Source of the DNA: Verrucomicrobiota bacterium
GTDB lineage: Bacteria; Verrucomicrobiota; Verrucomicrobiia; JADLBR01
Reading direction: 5' to 3'
DNA: 64,000 nucleotides
NCBI GenBank assembly: GCA_029560585.1
Contig: JAKQKQ010000246.1
Coordinates: 17,340-81,339, forward strand
Each line of letters starts with the position of its first letter. The first letter of the stretch is position 1. The notes below the pieces were generated by a model, which was not told where the DNA came from, ran no database searches, and was given only the letters and a program-made list of their open reading frames with translations. The position numbers and the translations under genes were made by a program. Below, in pieces: positions 16,437 through 25,246 of the stretch.

Positions 16437-17006
16437 ATACACGCCCATCCAAAGCAGCGAACCGCTCAACCAATGACCCAACCGAGAATGTGCGAAAGAT
16501 CCTGACACTACCAGGTTTCGGGGCCGCCCCGCTTCGCAGCCGGTCCTCACGCCGAGGGCCGGTGCGCCTTGGTGCGCCGAGGCTCTTGGGGCGGAATCCC
16601 GACTCTGTCTCCATCGATCGCGCATTCACTCCGACACGGCCCCATATCGAATCGCGAGGTCAAAGACGCATGCCAAGGCGCCGAGACACATGGCGATCTC
16701 CTGCTCCGATGCCGGTGGACCCACTCGATTCTCTGGCCGGTTGAACTTGCCACTTCACATCGGGTTTTTCAGGTGGGCTGCCACTGATTTTCCTGTTTTC
16801 CGGCAAGTTGGGCCCGTTTCCAGGATTTTCTCAACAGCGCACTCAATGCACAAGCCTATTGGGCTTCAGATGGTTCCGTCGGTTCTGGGTCATCCGACAC
16901 GTTGAATTTTCTGGCAAGTTGAACTTGCCACCTCACATGGGTTTTCAGGGGGGTGGTCGGCGCCCCCGACCTTTGTCGAGGGCGCTAGAAGACTCCCTAG
17001 CAGCGT
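16437..17006. other. Gene-free stretch with direct repeats and a palindrome
   Basis: No convincing gene lies in these 570 bases; the short open frames on both strands have no coding character. A unit beginning GTTGAACTTGCCAC occurs at 16740-16773 and again at 16918-16949 (both run through CTCACAT or TTCACAT to TTTTCAGG). The second copy overlaps a 17-bp palindrome GGCAAGTTGAACTTGCC at 16913-16929, and another half-site CGGCAAGTTG lies at 16801-16810. The composition is lower in GC than the flanking genes, which suggests accumulated insertions or decayed sequence between the toxin/immunity pair and the delta-60 gene. Confidence 0.5.
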
Positions 17007-19076
17007 CTACGGCCTGCCACCTATCACTCGAAAGAACTGCGGGTTCGATCCATCCGGTGTGATACCGATGTCGATTATCCCGTTCGGTTCATCATAGGTG
17101 GGCGAGAAACCGCTCAACGGCGCCCAGGTCTTTAGATCAGATGACCTATCTACACCTATGATCAAATGAAATTGACCGGTGGCACCGTCTCTCTCGAGCA
17201 GCGGGGCCCCAAGTGCTAAAGTCTGCATATCGCTCGCTCGATAGAGATCCAGCGCTATAGAATTATCACGCGCCACGGTGCGCAGCGCGGTCGAGTCGAC
17301 CAAAGGATCAAACCCAAGGGACTTGAGCGCAATTTCCGCCTCATTGTTTATGCCATCACCGTCATCATCCGCGTTGGGGGCAAGACCCCGTCCGGTAAGA
17401 TTGATATCAAAAGGATTCTCATCACTGTCATTGCTCGCAATGTGCATTGAAGCGGCCTTCGATCCTCCAGTCATCGGCGCGAACCGCACGGCAAATGTAG
17501 TGATTCCCGTTGGCCCGGTCACGGGTGCAGTCGGGTTCTCAAAGACTGAGAAATCCCCTGCGTTGGAGCCATCGATTGTGACGCCCAGCCCTGTGAGATT
17601 CCCGCCACGCGCGTTTCTTATGGCAAAAGTCCGGTCTGACGTTGCAGTGGTCAATGTTGGCCCGAAATCAACGCTCGCTGCACCGTCCAGCAAATCCCTC
17701 CCTGCTGGTTGTTCAACCGCGATCTCCACATCCCCTCCCCAATAGCGCACGAGTGCGAGGTGACTGTTTGCGCTGCCGGCCACCACGATATTCCCGTCAC
17801 CTTGAACCACTACACTGGCGCCCCAGTCATCGTAGCTGCTGATGTGGGTCGTCACCTTGCCCGAACCGTTAAAGCTGGGGTCCAGGCTGCCATTTTGATT
17901 GTAGCGAGCTACCGCAAAGTACTCATAGTAGCCATTTGAGGCGTAACCGGCGACCAGAATCTTCCCATCACTCTGAAGCGCCAGACTTTGGCCACGGTCA
18001 TCATAACCATTAAAAATCGTCGTCACCTTGCCGTTGCCATTGAAGTTGGTGTCCAAGGTGCCGTTCACATTGTAGCGAGCCAACGCAAACCGGTTACAAG
18101 AACCGTCCCAGGCATAACCGGCAACTAGAATCTTTTCGTCGCCTTGAATCGCCACCGCCTGACCGAAATCATCGTAGCTGCTCATGGGGGTCGTCACTTT
18201 GCCCGTGCCGTTAAAGCTGGTGTCGAGGCTCCCGTTCGTCTCGTAGCGGACCAATGCGAAATCGTACTGAGTTCCAATCATGGCATAACCCGCAACCAAG
18301 ATTTTTCCGTCGCCCTGAATCGCCACGGCCTGGCCGCAATCATCATAGCTGCCCACGGGAGTCGTCACCTTGCCCGAACCGTTAAAGGTGGTGTCCAGCG
18401 TTCCGTTTGTCTTATAGCGGACCAACGCGAAGTCGTCATTAGTTCCGATCCTGGTATAACCGGCCACCAGAATCTTCCCATCGGTCTGCAAGGCCACGCT
18501 CTGGCCGTAATCGTTGTCAGTGGCCACCGGGGTGATTACCCTCCCAGTGCCATTGAAGGTCATATCCAGATTCCCGTTCGTTTCATACCGAGCCAGCGCA
18601 AAATCTACGGAGGCGAAATACCCGGCATAACCGGCCACTAGAATCTTCCCGTCGGCCTGAATGGCAACGGCCTGACCGTAATCGTCATAGCTGCTCATCG
18701 GGGTAGTGACCTTGCCTGTGCCGTTGAAGTTTGTGTCCAAACTTCCGTTGGCGTTGTAGCGGAGCAGCGTGAAGTCGCGATACGTGGGGATCGTGGCACT
18801 ACCAGCGAGCAAAATTTTCCCGTCGCCCTGGACTGCCACGCCCCGACCGTAATCCGGGCCCAAACCCATCAAGGTAGTAACCATGCCGCTTCCATTGAAG
18901 GTCGTGTCCAGATCTCCTGGCGCCGCCAGAGAAGGACCTGATGTGAAAAAAAGAAACGACCCGGCCATGAGGCAGGCACATTGTTGGAGAGCCGGTTTGA
19001 GAGCAAACCGCAGACCTTGCCGTTGAATTCCAGAGGCGATAACGGTTGATTTGGCAGCGAGCGCAGAATATCCCAT
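17007..19076 (-). CDS. Secreted delta-60 repeat protein
   Basis: The protein has 689 residues if started at ATG 19076; the frame stays open to 19277. A hydrophobic export segment (CACLMAGSFLFFTSGPSLA) ends near residue 52. It is followed by about seven delta-60 repeats of 50-60 residues, each with a version of LDTTFNGTGKVTT, DDYGQAVAIQ, DGKILVAGY and DFALVRYETNG; these form a beta-propeller-like array. Next is a choice-of-anchor/HYDIN-like Ig domain (DFGPTLTTATSDRTFAIRN ... VRFAPMTGG), a DADDDGINNEAE calcium motif, and a C-terminal domain ending SNPQFFRVIGGRP, a common verrucomicrobial secreted-protein tail. It faces the Rhs gene convergently. It probably acts outside the cell; the ligand is unknown. 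It sits inside the phage-like element without phage-like features. Confidence 0.85.
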   Translation of the reverse strand: MGYSALAAKSTVIASGIQRQGLRFALKPALQQCACLMAGSFLFFTSGPSLAAPGDLDTTFNGSGMVTTLMGLGPDYGRGVAVQGDGKILLAGSATIPTYRDFTLLRYNANGSLDTNFNGTGKVTTPMSSYDDYGQAVAIQADGKILVAGYAGYFASVDFALARYETNGNLDMTFNGTGRVITPVATDNDYGQSVALQTDGKILVAGYTRIGTNDDFALVRYKTNGTLDTTFNGSGKVTTPVGSYDDCGQAVAIQGDGKILVAGYAMIGTQYDFALVRYETNGSLDTSFNGTGKVTTPMSSYDDFGQAVAIQGDEKILVAGYAWDGSCNRFALARYNVNGTLDTNFNGNGKVTTIFNGYDDRGQSLALQSDGKILVAGYASNGYYEYFAVARYNQNGSLDPSFNGSGKVTTHISSYDDWGASVVVQGDGNIVVAGSANSHLALVRYWGGDVEIAVEQPAGRDLLDGAASVDFGPTLTTATSDRTFAIRNARGGNLTGLGVTIDGSNAGDFSVFENPTAPVTGPTGITTFAVRFAPMTGGSKAASMHIASNDSDENPFDINLTGRGLAPNADDDGDGINNEAEIALKSLGFDPLVDSTALRTVARDNSIALDLYRASDMQTLALGAPLLERDGATGQFHLIIGVDRSSDLKTWAPLSGFSPTYDEPNGIIDIGITPDGSNPQFFRVIGGRP

Positions 19077-19371
19077 AAGGCGTCCTCTCACTCTTCGTCG
19101 CAGTCTACCATTGGAGATGAACTTCCAAAAGGGGGAAAGACCGCGTCTCACAGCCTCCCATACAGCTCCACCAGCGGCTGCAGGGTCTCCTTGAGCCCAC
19201 AGCGACACAGGGGGAATCTGCAGGCTTGTCCGATCACAGTCAGCTGTGGCAACGTCATTCCAGCGCTTGGGGAACATCTGATCCCAAAACCACCCAGGCG
19301 TCAGGGTCGCGCGGGCTTCGTTCTTTCCCCCCTATCCCAAGCACGCTCGCGCGACCCGCTTTTTCTTCTTC
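19077..19371. other. Gene-poor gap with a 36-codon frame
   Basis: The only item noted is a short minus-strand frame at 19148-19258 (MTLPQLTVIGQACRFPLC, then RCGLKETLQPLVELYGRL), with a CxxCxC cluster. It overlaps the upstream extension of the delta-60 frame. It could be a remnant of a longer gene or chance. No promoter, RNA or repeat was recognised. Confidence 0.25.
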
Positions 19372-20070
19372 TCACAGCCGCCCTTTCTTCTGCTGCTCGG
19401 CCGCCTGCCGGATCTGCCCGAGGATGGTCTCGACCGGCGCGAAGTCGCGGAGCATGGCCTCGAGCTGGTCGAGCGTTCGGCGCTGCAGCCAGTCGGTGGC
19501 GGTGATCTGCCCCCACCAGGCCGAGAGGCGGTTGATGGCGGGGATGTGGTTGGGGATGCCGGGATCTGCAGGTGCGCCGAGTTCCTCGATTTCGACGACG
19601 CGACCTGCGGAGATCGAGGCGCGCAGCCGGCGGGAGGTGAGTTCTGCCTTTTCGGCCTGTTCGAGCCATCGGCCTTGTTCGGGCTCCTCGAGTTTGGCCA
19701 CGGCGCGGTGGTGCTCCCATGAGAGCGATTCCCGGCGCATGGAGCGCGGGACGTTTCGGGCGACGTAGGCGTAGTTGGCGAGGACCGCCTCGTCGATGCC
19801 GGTGGCTGCGTGGGCGGCATCGTACTGCTCGCGGGAGACGGTGCGGCTGGGTCCAGGATCGATGCCGGGGAGCAGGGGCTGGTCGCCGAAGCGCTCCTCT
19901 CCGTAGACCAGCCAGTCGCCCACGACGAACGCGCAGGAGCGCAGTGCCTGGCCGATCTTAGGGGCGAGGCGCTTCCATTCGGCGAAGCTGAGTTCCCCGC
20001 GGATCTGCAGCCCCAGCGGGCTGGCGCTGACCTTTCCCTCAACGTCCTGGATTGCGACGACGGTTTCCAT
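19372..20070 (-). CDS. LmbU/ParB-like regulatory protein
   Basis: The protein has 232 residues. The segment LSFAEWKRLAPKIGQALRSC followed by AFVVGDWLVYGEERFGD (near 28-64) matches a motif I know from LmbU-type regulators and many phage and island proteins, where GDWLxYGE precedes a DNA-binding helical region. Residues about 100-155 (ANYAYVARNVP, SWEHHRAVAKLEEPEQGRW, SRRLRASI) resemble the ParB-type HTH scaffold in which cells avoid or commit to a binding site. The C-terminus is helical. It overlaps the preceding gene by 32 bp. Transcription or partition control is likely, but the target is unknown. Confidence 0.55.
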   Translation of the reverse strand: METVVAIQDVEGKVSASPLGLQIRGELSFAEWKRLAPKIGQALRSCAFVVGDWLVYGEERFGDQPLLPGIDPGPSRTVSREQYDAAHAATGIDEAVLANYAYVARNVPRSMRRESLSWEHHRAVAKLEEPEQGRWLEQAEKAELTSRRLRASISAGRVVEIEELGAPADPGIPNHIPAINRLSAWWGQITATDWLQRRTLDQLEAMLRDFAPVETILGQIRQAAEQQKKGRL

Positions 20071-20686
20071 GTGGTTTCTCCTTTGCTCTGGGTTGTTCCT
20101 TGCGGTTGCGGATGGACAGCTGGGTCTGGCGGTACGATTGGCGGGCGGCGAGGCTGCGCATGGCCCGCGATGGCGGCAGCCCGAGCTTGTCTGTCAACTC
20201 CACGCAGCGCTTGCTCACGGCCGCGCGGGTGACGCCGTGGCGGTGGGCGACGTCGACCATCGAGTCCCCGAGGTAGGAGAGGCCGCTGGTCATCGCCATG
20301 CACTCGACCGCGAGGCTGCGGTTGGGCTGGGAGAGCAGTTCCCCGAGGATCCGGCGCACAGCGTCCCAGACGGCCTCCTGGCGGACAAGGCCATCGGGCC
20401 CCTTCCCGAATGATACGCACGTATCAGAGGCCGAATAGACCCCATTACCAAGGCCGTCCCCATCGTCCTCACCAAACCCTTTCGGCCACGCGGCGGCTAG
20501 GGGCGTGTCGGCGATGTCCTTGGAACCGAAGCCTCCGCCCGCGTCCTCGACCACGGGTTTGGCCAGCCCCAGGGATTCGGCGCGCTTGCGCTCCTCCGGG
20601 GTCATGGCCGCCAGCCACGCGTTGTACTCGCGCCGGTACTGCGCGTCGGCGTCGCCCTGGCGGGCGGTGTAGTGTTCATCGCTCAT
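20039..20686 (-). CDS. HTH protein of phage early region
   Basis: The protein has 215 residues from ATG 20686, which overlaps the upstream stop as ATGA. The first 100 residues are charged and poorly structured. Near 155-195, DVAHRHGVTRAAVSKRCVEL then LGLPPSRAMRSLAARQSYR form a clear helix-turn-helix of the sigma-70 region 4 or TrfB type. Similar sequences occur beside primase and RepA genes in prophages of other phyla, as far as I recall. A DNA-binding regulator is probable. The C-terminus is strongly basic. Confidence 0.55.
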   Translation of the reverse strand: MSDEHYTARQGDADAQYRREYNAWLAAMTPEERKRAESLGLAKPVVEDAGGGFGSKDIADTPLAAAWPKGFGEDDGDGLGNGVYSASDTCVSFGKGPDGLVRQEAVWDAVRRILGELLSQPNRSLAVECMAMTSGLSYLGDSMVDVAHRHGVTRAAVSKRCVELTDKLGLPPSRAMRSLAARQSYRQTQLSIRNRKEQPRAKEKPHGNRRRNPGR

Positions 20687-20952
20687 GGGTTCGCCTTTCT
20701 CTTTTTCGCCGATCGCGGGGCGGGTTTGCGGCGCAGGTACTCCTCGAGGAGGAGGCATGCCTCGTGGGCATCGAGGATGTCGTCGAAGCTGAACCGGTGG
20801 ACGGGCAGCGGGATGCCGGGGATCCCGTAGCGCGGGCCCGCGGGCAGATCGCCGAGGATGGGGTGATGGGCCCAGATCTGGTGGACGGTCCTGACGAAGA
20901 GGCGCGGGCCGCCGCCGTCGGCCGCACCGGGCTTTGTGATCGGCTCACTCAT
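20683..20952 (-). CDS. Unknown small phage protein
   Basis: The protein has 89 residues from ATG 20952 (MSEPITKPGAAD), with an alternative ATG at 20970. It contains ILGDLPAGPRYGIPGIPLPVHRFSF in two blocks, then an acidic helix (DDILDAHEACLLLEEYL) and a Lys/Arg-rich tail. No family was recognised. It overlaps both neighbours by a few bases, so it belongs to the replication operon. Confidence 0.4.
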   Translation of the reverse strand: MSEPITKPGAADGGGPRLFVRTVHQIWAHHPILGDLPAGPRYGIPGIPLPVHRFSFDDILDAHEACLLLEEYLRRKPAPRSAKKRKANP

Positions 20953-21379
20953 GGCCCGATGTCCTGACATCCGGATGGCTGAGGTTGGGGATCCATCGGC
21001 CGGTCGTCGCGTCGAAGACGATCAGGCCCATGCCCCTGAGTCGGCTGACGAGGTAGTTGTGAATGGCATGCTGTTGCAACAGCCACCGGAGCAAGGGGGA
21101 CTTTTCGTGGTCGAACGGCTCGTCCGGCTGGCTCCTGTGTTCCAGGGCGAGGCCGTCTTCCGGCATGGAGGCGATCATCCTCCCCAGGCCCGCACATCGG
21201 TATTTCGCGGGTCTGGCCCTGGCGTTTCGGTGGGTGGGATTTTGAGACAGTCGCAGATCAGGCAGACCCGCTGCTGTCTCAGTCTCAAACCAGATAGATA
21301 TCTGGTTTTGAGACTTTTGAGACAGCTGTGTCTCTGAGACTGGGAAATAATTTTGAGATTTTGAGACTGATGCGCTCAT
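20945..21379 (-). CDS. Unknown protein whose 5' end overlaps a repeat cluster
   Basis: The frame encodes 144 residues from ATG 21379. The first 50 residues are rich in Ser, Gln and Asn (SKSQNYF, LSQKSQNQISIWFETE) because they are read through the GTCTCAAA repeat array described separately. The latter half (MIASMPEDGLALEHRSQPDE ... LLRWLLQQHAIHNYLVSRLR) looks like a normal protein, so the true start may be the internal ATG at that Met, leaving the repeats as upstream control DNA. No family was recognised. Confidence 0.4.
   Translation of the reverse strand: MSASVSKSQNYFPVSETQLSQKSQNQISIWFETETAAGLPDLRLSQNPTHRNARARPAKYRCAGLGRMIASMPEDGLALEHRSQPDEPFDHEKSPLLRWLLQQHAIHNYLVSRLRGMGLIVFDATTGRWIPNLSHPDVRTSGHE
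21240..21367. repeat. GTCTCAAAA repeat array with a 15-bp palindrome
   Basis: TTTTGAGAC occurs on the plus strand at 21240-21248, 21306-21314, 21315-21323 and 21359-21367, with a one-base variant at 21351-21359. GTCTCAAACCAGATA at 21282-21296 pairs with TATCTGGTTTTGAGAC at 21299-21314 around a 2-bp centre. The array lies just upstream of, or inside the start of, a gene in the replication operon and 25 bp from the end of the primase gene. It could bind a replication initiator or a repressor. Confidence 0.6.
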
Positions 21380-21391
21380 TCTATAACTCCT

Positions 21392-23320
21392 TTATTGTTT
21401 TGTTCTGACGTAGAGACCGCCCTCCGACTTGCTGACCTGGTTGGTGGCGGTGAGTTTTTCGAGGATCCGATAGAAGGAGGCGCGGCTCAGCTCGTGGACC
21501 TCCTGGACCGCGGCGAGCCATGCCTTCGGCGTCATGCCGTCGGGGCTGAGGCGTTCGAGCACCTCGGTTGCGGGCACGGCCTCGGGCCTGCCGGCCCTCT
21601 TGAGCTTGCCGGCGTCCAGAGAGACCGGCTGGAAGAGCGGGAAGTGCCAGCGCAGCACGAAGGGCTCCAGGTGCGGGAAGTTGCGCAGGGTGGCCTCGAC
21701 CGTGTAGCAGAAGGGTTCCTCGTGCGGGGTGAGGGTGAGGATCGAATCCGGATCGCGGGCGAAGACGCCGGAGCCACCGATCCTGTCCATGGCTTGTTTG
21801 CCCGACTGGTTGCCCTTGGAGAAGTGGGCGCCGAAGACGACGGCGGCGCCGGTCTGGGTCGCGAGCCTCTCGACCTCGTTGAGCAGCTCGGCGACATCCC
21901 CGGCCCGGTTCTCGTCGCGCCCGCCGAGGCCCTTGTAGATCGGGTCGATGATGATGAGCCCGTAGCCGGCGTGCCGCACCCGCGCGATGATCTCCGGCAT
22001 CAGCGAATCCAGCGATGCGGCGTGGCCGCGGAGGTTCCAGACGTCGAGCGTTCCGGGGATGACCGGGCAGATCTTGGCGGTGACGACGTCGCCCAGGCGC
22101 CGGGCGTAGAAGAAGGGCTGGATCTCGAAGTTGATGTAGAGCACGCGGGCCTGGGTCGTCTCCAGGCCCCACCATGGCGAACCCGAGGCCACCGAGGCTG
22201 CGAGGTCGGTGAGCGCCCAGGTCTTGTAGCTCTTGGATCCGCCGCCGATCACCATCTTGGATCCCTGGTGGAGCACGCCGGCCACCAGCACGGGCGGCTC
22301 TGGCTCATCGGCGTGATGGGCCAGCAGTTCGCTGGCGTCGACTATCCTCGGCAGCCGGGAATTGGCCTCCGCCTCCCACTCAGACCATGATCTGGCCCCG
22401 ATGTTCGTTGCCAGCAGGCGCTGCTGTGCCGCACCACGAGCGACGCCCGCGAGCCGGCTGAAACGCGAGGGATTCTTGTTCTTGGCGCAGGGCGCGCAAT
22501 CGGCGAAGAACTCGTGCAGGGCCGCGACACGCTCGCGGTACTCTTCCGCGCCCTTCGCGTCCACGCGCACCCATGCGTGGAGCGAGCGGCCACCGGAGTT
22601 GATCACCGCCGTGCACGGAATCCTCGAGTGGCGGATGATGGGCCACTGCCTCTCGATGGGCAGGTCGTCCCACTCGAGGAGCGCGTGGCGGAAGGCGGCC
22701 ACGTCCGAATCGGTCTTGCCGCCGGCGAGCATCGGGTTGATCCGCACGAATACGCCCGCGCCCGGTTCCCTGGGCCATGGGTCTATGCCGGATGCCAGCA
22801 GCGCCAGCCATTCATCGCGCGTGCGCGTCTGGCCCGCACCGGCGGGATGATCCCGGCCGTCCTCGCCCATTGAACCAACGCAGACAGCGACCTGCTCCTC
22901 GGGCCCGTATGCCGTTTCAAAATGCAGGTAGGTGGCCATGAGGCCCTCTCTTGCCTCCGGCAGAGCCGCGGCAGCGGCCGGTTCGGAGAAACGCCTTGCG
23001 ATGGCCTTCGCTGGCCGGGGATGGCCATCGCCGTTTCGTTGGGGGATCGCTGGCGCGGTCACTTGCCCGCCGCGATCCATGAAACGGTGGCGGATGGGCT
23101 CGCGGCGGCTGCCCTTGAACGCGGAACGGATCGCCTTGCGGGCCTCGGCCTCGGAGAGCCCGTCTCGCATCGCGCACGGGACCAGCGCGCGCTCCGTGTC
23201 GCCGAGCGTGGCGATCGCGTCGCGAAACTGGCAGGCGGCGGCAAAGAGCGCCGCGTTGCGCTCGCCCTCGGGCGTCCGTTCGGCGAGGTACCGCTGGGTG
23301 GATGCCGGCAGCTCAGCCAT
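21392..23320 (-). CDS. Phage primase/RepA-like replicative ATPase
   Basis: The protein has 642 residues from ATG 23320, which overlaps the preceding small gene by 8 bp. Residues 10-75 (GERNAALFAAACQFRD ... GLSEAEARKAIRSAF) match the PriCT-type helical module of phage and plasmid primases. Residues about 150-300 look like an AEP/RepB-type primase region (VFVRINPML, LLEWDDLPIERQWPIIR, TAVINSGGRSLHAWVRVDA). From about 340 there is a RecA-fold ATPase of the RepA/AAA_25 type: Walker A GGGSKSYKTW near 352-361, YINFEIQPFFYARR, Walker B GLIIIDPIYKG near 450, and VVFGAHFSKGNQSGK. A winged-helix-like tail (HELSRASFYRILEKL) ends it. It is therefore a fused primase-helicase candidate for element replication. 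Confidence 0.75.
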   Translation of the reverse strand: MAELPASTQRYLAERTPEGERNAALFAAACQFRDAIATLGDTERALVPCAMRDGLSEAEARKAIRSAFKGSRREPIRHRFMDRGGQVTAPAIPQRNGDGHPRPAKAIARRFSEPAAAAALPEAREGLMATYLHFETAYGPEEQVAVCVGSMGEDGRDHPAGAGQTRTRDEWLALLASGIDPWPREPGAGVFVRINPMLAGGKTDSDVAAFRHALLEWDDLPIERQWPIIRHSRIPCTAVINSGGRSLHAWVRVDAKGAEEYRERVAALHEFFADCAPCAKNKNPSRFSRLAGVARGAAQQRLLATNIGARSWSEWEAEANSRLPRIVDASELLAHHADEPEPPVLVAGVLHQGSKMVIGGGSKSYKTWALTDLAASVASGSPWWGLETTQARVLYINFEIQPFFYARRLGDVVTAKICPVIPGTLDVWNLRGHAASLDSLMPEIIARVRHAGYGLIIIDPIYKGLGGRDENRAGDVAELLNEVERLATQTGAAVVFGAHFSKGNQSGKQAMDRIGGSGVFARDPDSILTLTPHEEPFCYTVEATLRNFPHLEPFVLRWHFPLFQPVSLDAGKLKRAGRPEAVPATEVLERLSPDGMTPKAWLAAVQEVHELSRASFYRILEKLTATNQVSKSEGGLYVRTKQ

Positions 23321-23498
23321 GCGCCTCCTCGGGCCACTGGTCCTGCCGCGCGCGATCGGCCAGGCGGGCGGCCACGGTGCGGTACTCCTCGATGAGCCGC
23401 CCGGCCTCTTCGGTGCGCTCGATTTGCGCCAGCGTGTCGCCGTCGTCATCGTCCGGGCGACGCGTGCGCACCATGAGCAACCACTGCGCCCGCGTCAT
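23313..23498 (-). CDS. Unknown 61-residue protein
   Basis: This small charged helical protein (MTRAQWLLMVRTRRPDDDDG ... LIEEYRTVAARLADRARQD) lies between the helicase and primase genes and overlaps both by 4 to 8 bp. The tight coupling argues that it is translated. No family was recognised. Confidence 0.45.
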   Translation of the reverse strand: MTRAQWLLMVRTRRPDDDDGDTLAQIERTEEAGRLIEEYRTVAARLADRARQDQWPEEAHG

Positions 23499-25036
23499 GC
23501 CGCCACCCCCGAGGTCGCGGGACGAGCGCCCCAGCGGGAGTTCAGAAATTCGTTCGCCTCTTGAAAGGTGGCGGTCTCCGGACTGGGGTGGCCGAGCTGG
23601 CGGAGGTACCGCAGCTGCCTGGGCGTGGCCAGCCCGAGCCGCCGCCGGGTCATGAGGACATCGATGATCGCCGAGGCGTGGCCCCGGTCTCGGATCGAGC
23701 CCGCGTCGAAGCCAGCCTTGTCCAGCATCCTCGCCTGTCCCTCGGAGACCGGCTTCCCGTGCCAGCCCATCGTGGGCGCGTACTCGGCCAGGGGGATGTC
23801 GTGCAGCGAGAGGCAGAACTCGACCGCGTCGATCGTGCGGCCCTTCCGCCTAGAGTTGGCGGCCAGCTCGGCGCGGAGCCTCTCCTCGCGCTGCGCGCAG
23901 ACCTCCAGGCTCAGGTCCTCGAGGTCGCGCTCTGCGGCCCCGCCGGCCTCGAGCGCCCCGATCATCTCTTCGGCGATCTCTTCGGTCGACGCGACCAGGT
24001 GCGCGGGCCGGATGAGGCTGTGCTTCTCGTGCAGCCACAGGAAATCGAGCAAGAGCAGGTTGGTCTTTCCCGGCGCGATCCGGGTCCCGCGGCCCACCAT
24101 CTGCGAGAACAGGGGCCGGGATTGCGTCGGTCGAAGGACCACCACGCAATCGATTGCCGGATCGTCGTAGCCCTCGGTCAGAAGCATCGCGTTGCAGAGG
24201 ACGTCAAATTCGCGATCCGCGAAGCGCCGCAGCACCTCGCGGCGTCCGGACATCTGGCCGTCCACGTGCTCGGCGGATAGCCCCTCGGCGCGGCAGATCT
24301 CGCGGAACATCACGCTCGTGCGGATGAGCGGCAGGAAAACCAGCGTCTTGCGCGCGGCGGCGTGCTCTCGGATGGCGCGGGCGATCTGGCGGAGGTAGGG
24401 CTCGACCGCGTCGCCCAGGTCGGCCTCGGAATAGTCCCCGGCCACCTTGCGCACCGCGGACAGATCGATCTGCACCGGGATCGCCTTGCACGCGATGGGC
24501 GAGAGATATCCCTGGCGGATCAGTTCGAAGAGCGAGACCTCGAAGGCGATGTTCTCGAAGAAGGCACCGAGGTTCCGCGCGTCTGTGCGATCAGGCGAAG
24601 CGGTAATTCCCAGAACCTTCGCGTGCCCCTCGAAGCGGGAGAGCACCTTCCGGTAGGTGTTCGCCAGGACGTGGTGGGCCTCATCGACGATGACCAGATC
24701 GAAATGGTCCCGCGGCCAATCGTCTTTGCGGGCCACCATGGTCTGGATCGAGGCCACCACGATCGGGGCCTGCCGCGACGCGCGGAATTGCGCCTTCTCA
24801 AGATCGGGCTCGATGCCGATCGCGGTTCGGAACTTGTCGATGGCCTGGGTGAGGAGTTCCTCGCGGTGCGCGAGGAACAGAACGCGCCCGCCCGCTTCGA
24901 CGACATCCATCGAGACCTTCGCCGCGATGATCGTCTTGCCCGAACCGGTCGGAAGGACGGCCAATTGTTTGGCGAACTCCTTCCAGCCGGCGCCGATCGC
25001 CTCGCAGCTTTCGATCTGGTAGGGACGCAGCTCCAT
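23495..25036 (-). CDS. SF2 DEAD/DEAH-type helicase
   Basis: The protein has 513 residues from ATG 25036 (MELRPYQIESCEAIGAGWKE). Motifs: Q-like RPYQ at 4-7, Walker A PTGSGKT at 29-35, motif Ia FLAHREEL, motif II VDEAHH with DEAH at 118-121, motif III GITASPDR, motif IV LVFLPLIRTSV, motif V near ILLTEGYDDPAIDCVV, and motif VI QMVGRGTRIAPGK. The layout is that of the UvsW/RadD or type I restriction-like SF2 helicases. A C-terminal extension (about 400-513) includes MLDKAGFDAGSIRDRGHA and LRYLRQLGHPSPE, similar to the short tail of phage helicases that act in replication fork or recombination processing. It sits between an HTH gene and the small gene before the primase. Confidence 0.85.
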   Translation of the reverse strand: MELRPYQIESCEAIGAGWKEFAKQLAVLPTGSGKTIIAAKVSMDVVEAGGRVLFLAHREELLTQAIDKFRTAIGIEPDLEKAQFRASRQAPIVVASIQTMVARKDDWPRDHFDLVIVDEAHHVLANTYRKVLSRFEGHAKVLGITASPDRTDARNLGAFFENIAFEVSLFELIRQGYLSPIACKAIPVQIDLSAVRKVAGDYSEADLGDAVEPYLRQIARAIREHAAARKTLVFLPLIRTSVMFREICRAEGLSAEHVDGQMSGRREVLRRFADREFDVLCNAMLLTEGYDDPAIDCVVVLRPTQSRPLFSQMVGRGTRIAPGKTNLLLLDFLWLHEKHSLIRPAHLVASTEEIAEEMIGALEAGGAAERDLEDLSLEVCAQREERLRAELAANSRRKGRTIDAVEFCLSLHDIPLAEYAPTMGWHGKPVSEGQARMLDKAGFDAGSIRDRGHASAIIDVLMTRRRLGLATPRQLRYLRQLGHPSPETATFQEANEFLNSRWGARPATSGVAA

Positions 25037-25037
25037 G

Positions 25038-25235
25038 TCAGGACATCCCCCTGGCCGGCTTGAAGCAGCGGCGGATGTGCTCCCGGAGTTCGGACTCCGG
25101 GATGAAGATGCGGCTGCGCGGCCCGCCGGGGCGGACATGTCCGATCTCCCGGCGGGCGCACATCGCGTAGAGCTTGCTCTGGCTCAGGCCGAGCCTCTTG
25201 GCGGCCTCCTGCAAGCGCAGCAGGGGATTGTCCAT
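25038..25235 (-). CDS. Excisionase-like HTH_17 protein
   Basis: The protein has 65 residues from ATG 25235. LLRLQEAAKRLGLSQSKLYA and HVRPGGPRSRIFIPESELRE show the winged-helix layout of MerR-type excisionases and AlpA regulators: helix-turn-helix, then a wing with RSRIFIPESEL. The stop is 1 bp before the helicase ATG. Possible roles are excision directionality for the integrase at 28.8-30.1 kb or local gene control; its position inside the replication operon leaves both open. Confidence 0.7.
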   Translation of the reverse strand: MDNPLLRLQEAAKRLGLSQSKLYAMCARREIGHVRPGGPRSRIFIPESELREHIRRCFKPARGMS

Positions 25236-25246
25236 GGCTGCCTCCC

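Noticed and set aside
21240..21367. A CRISPR-like array
   Set aside because: The repeat is 9 bp with irregular spacing and mixed orientation, without uniform spacers or cas genes. No CRISPR was seen anywhere in the window.
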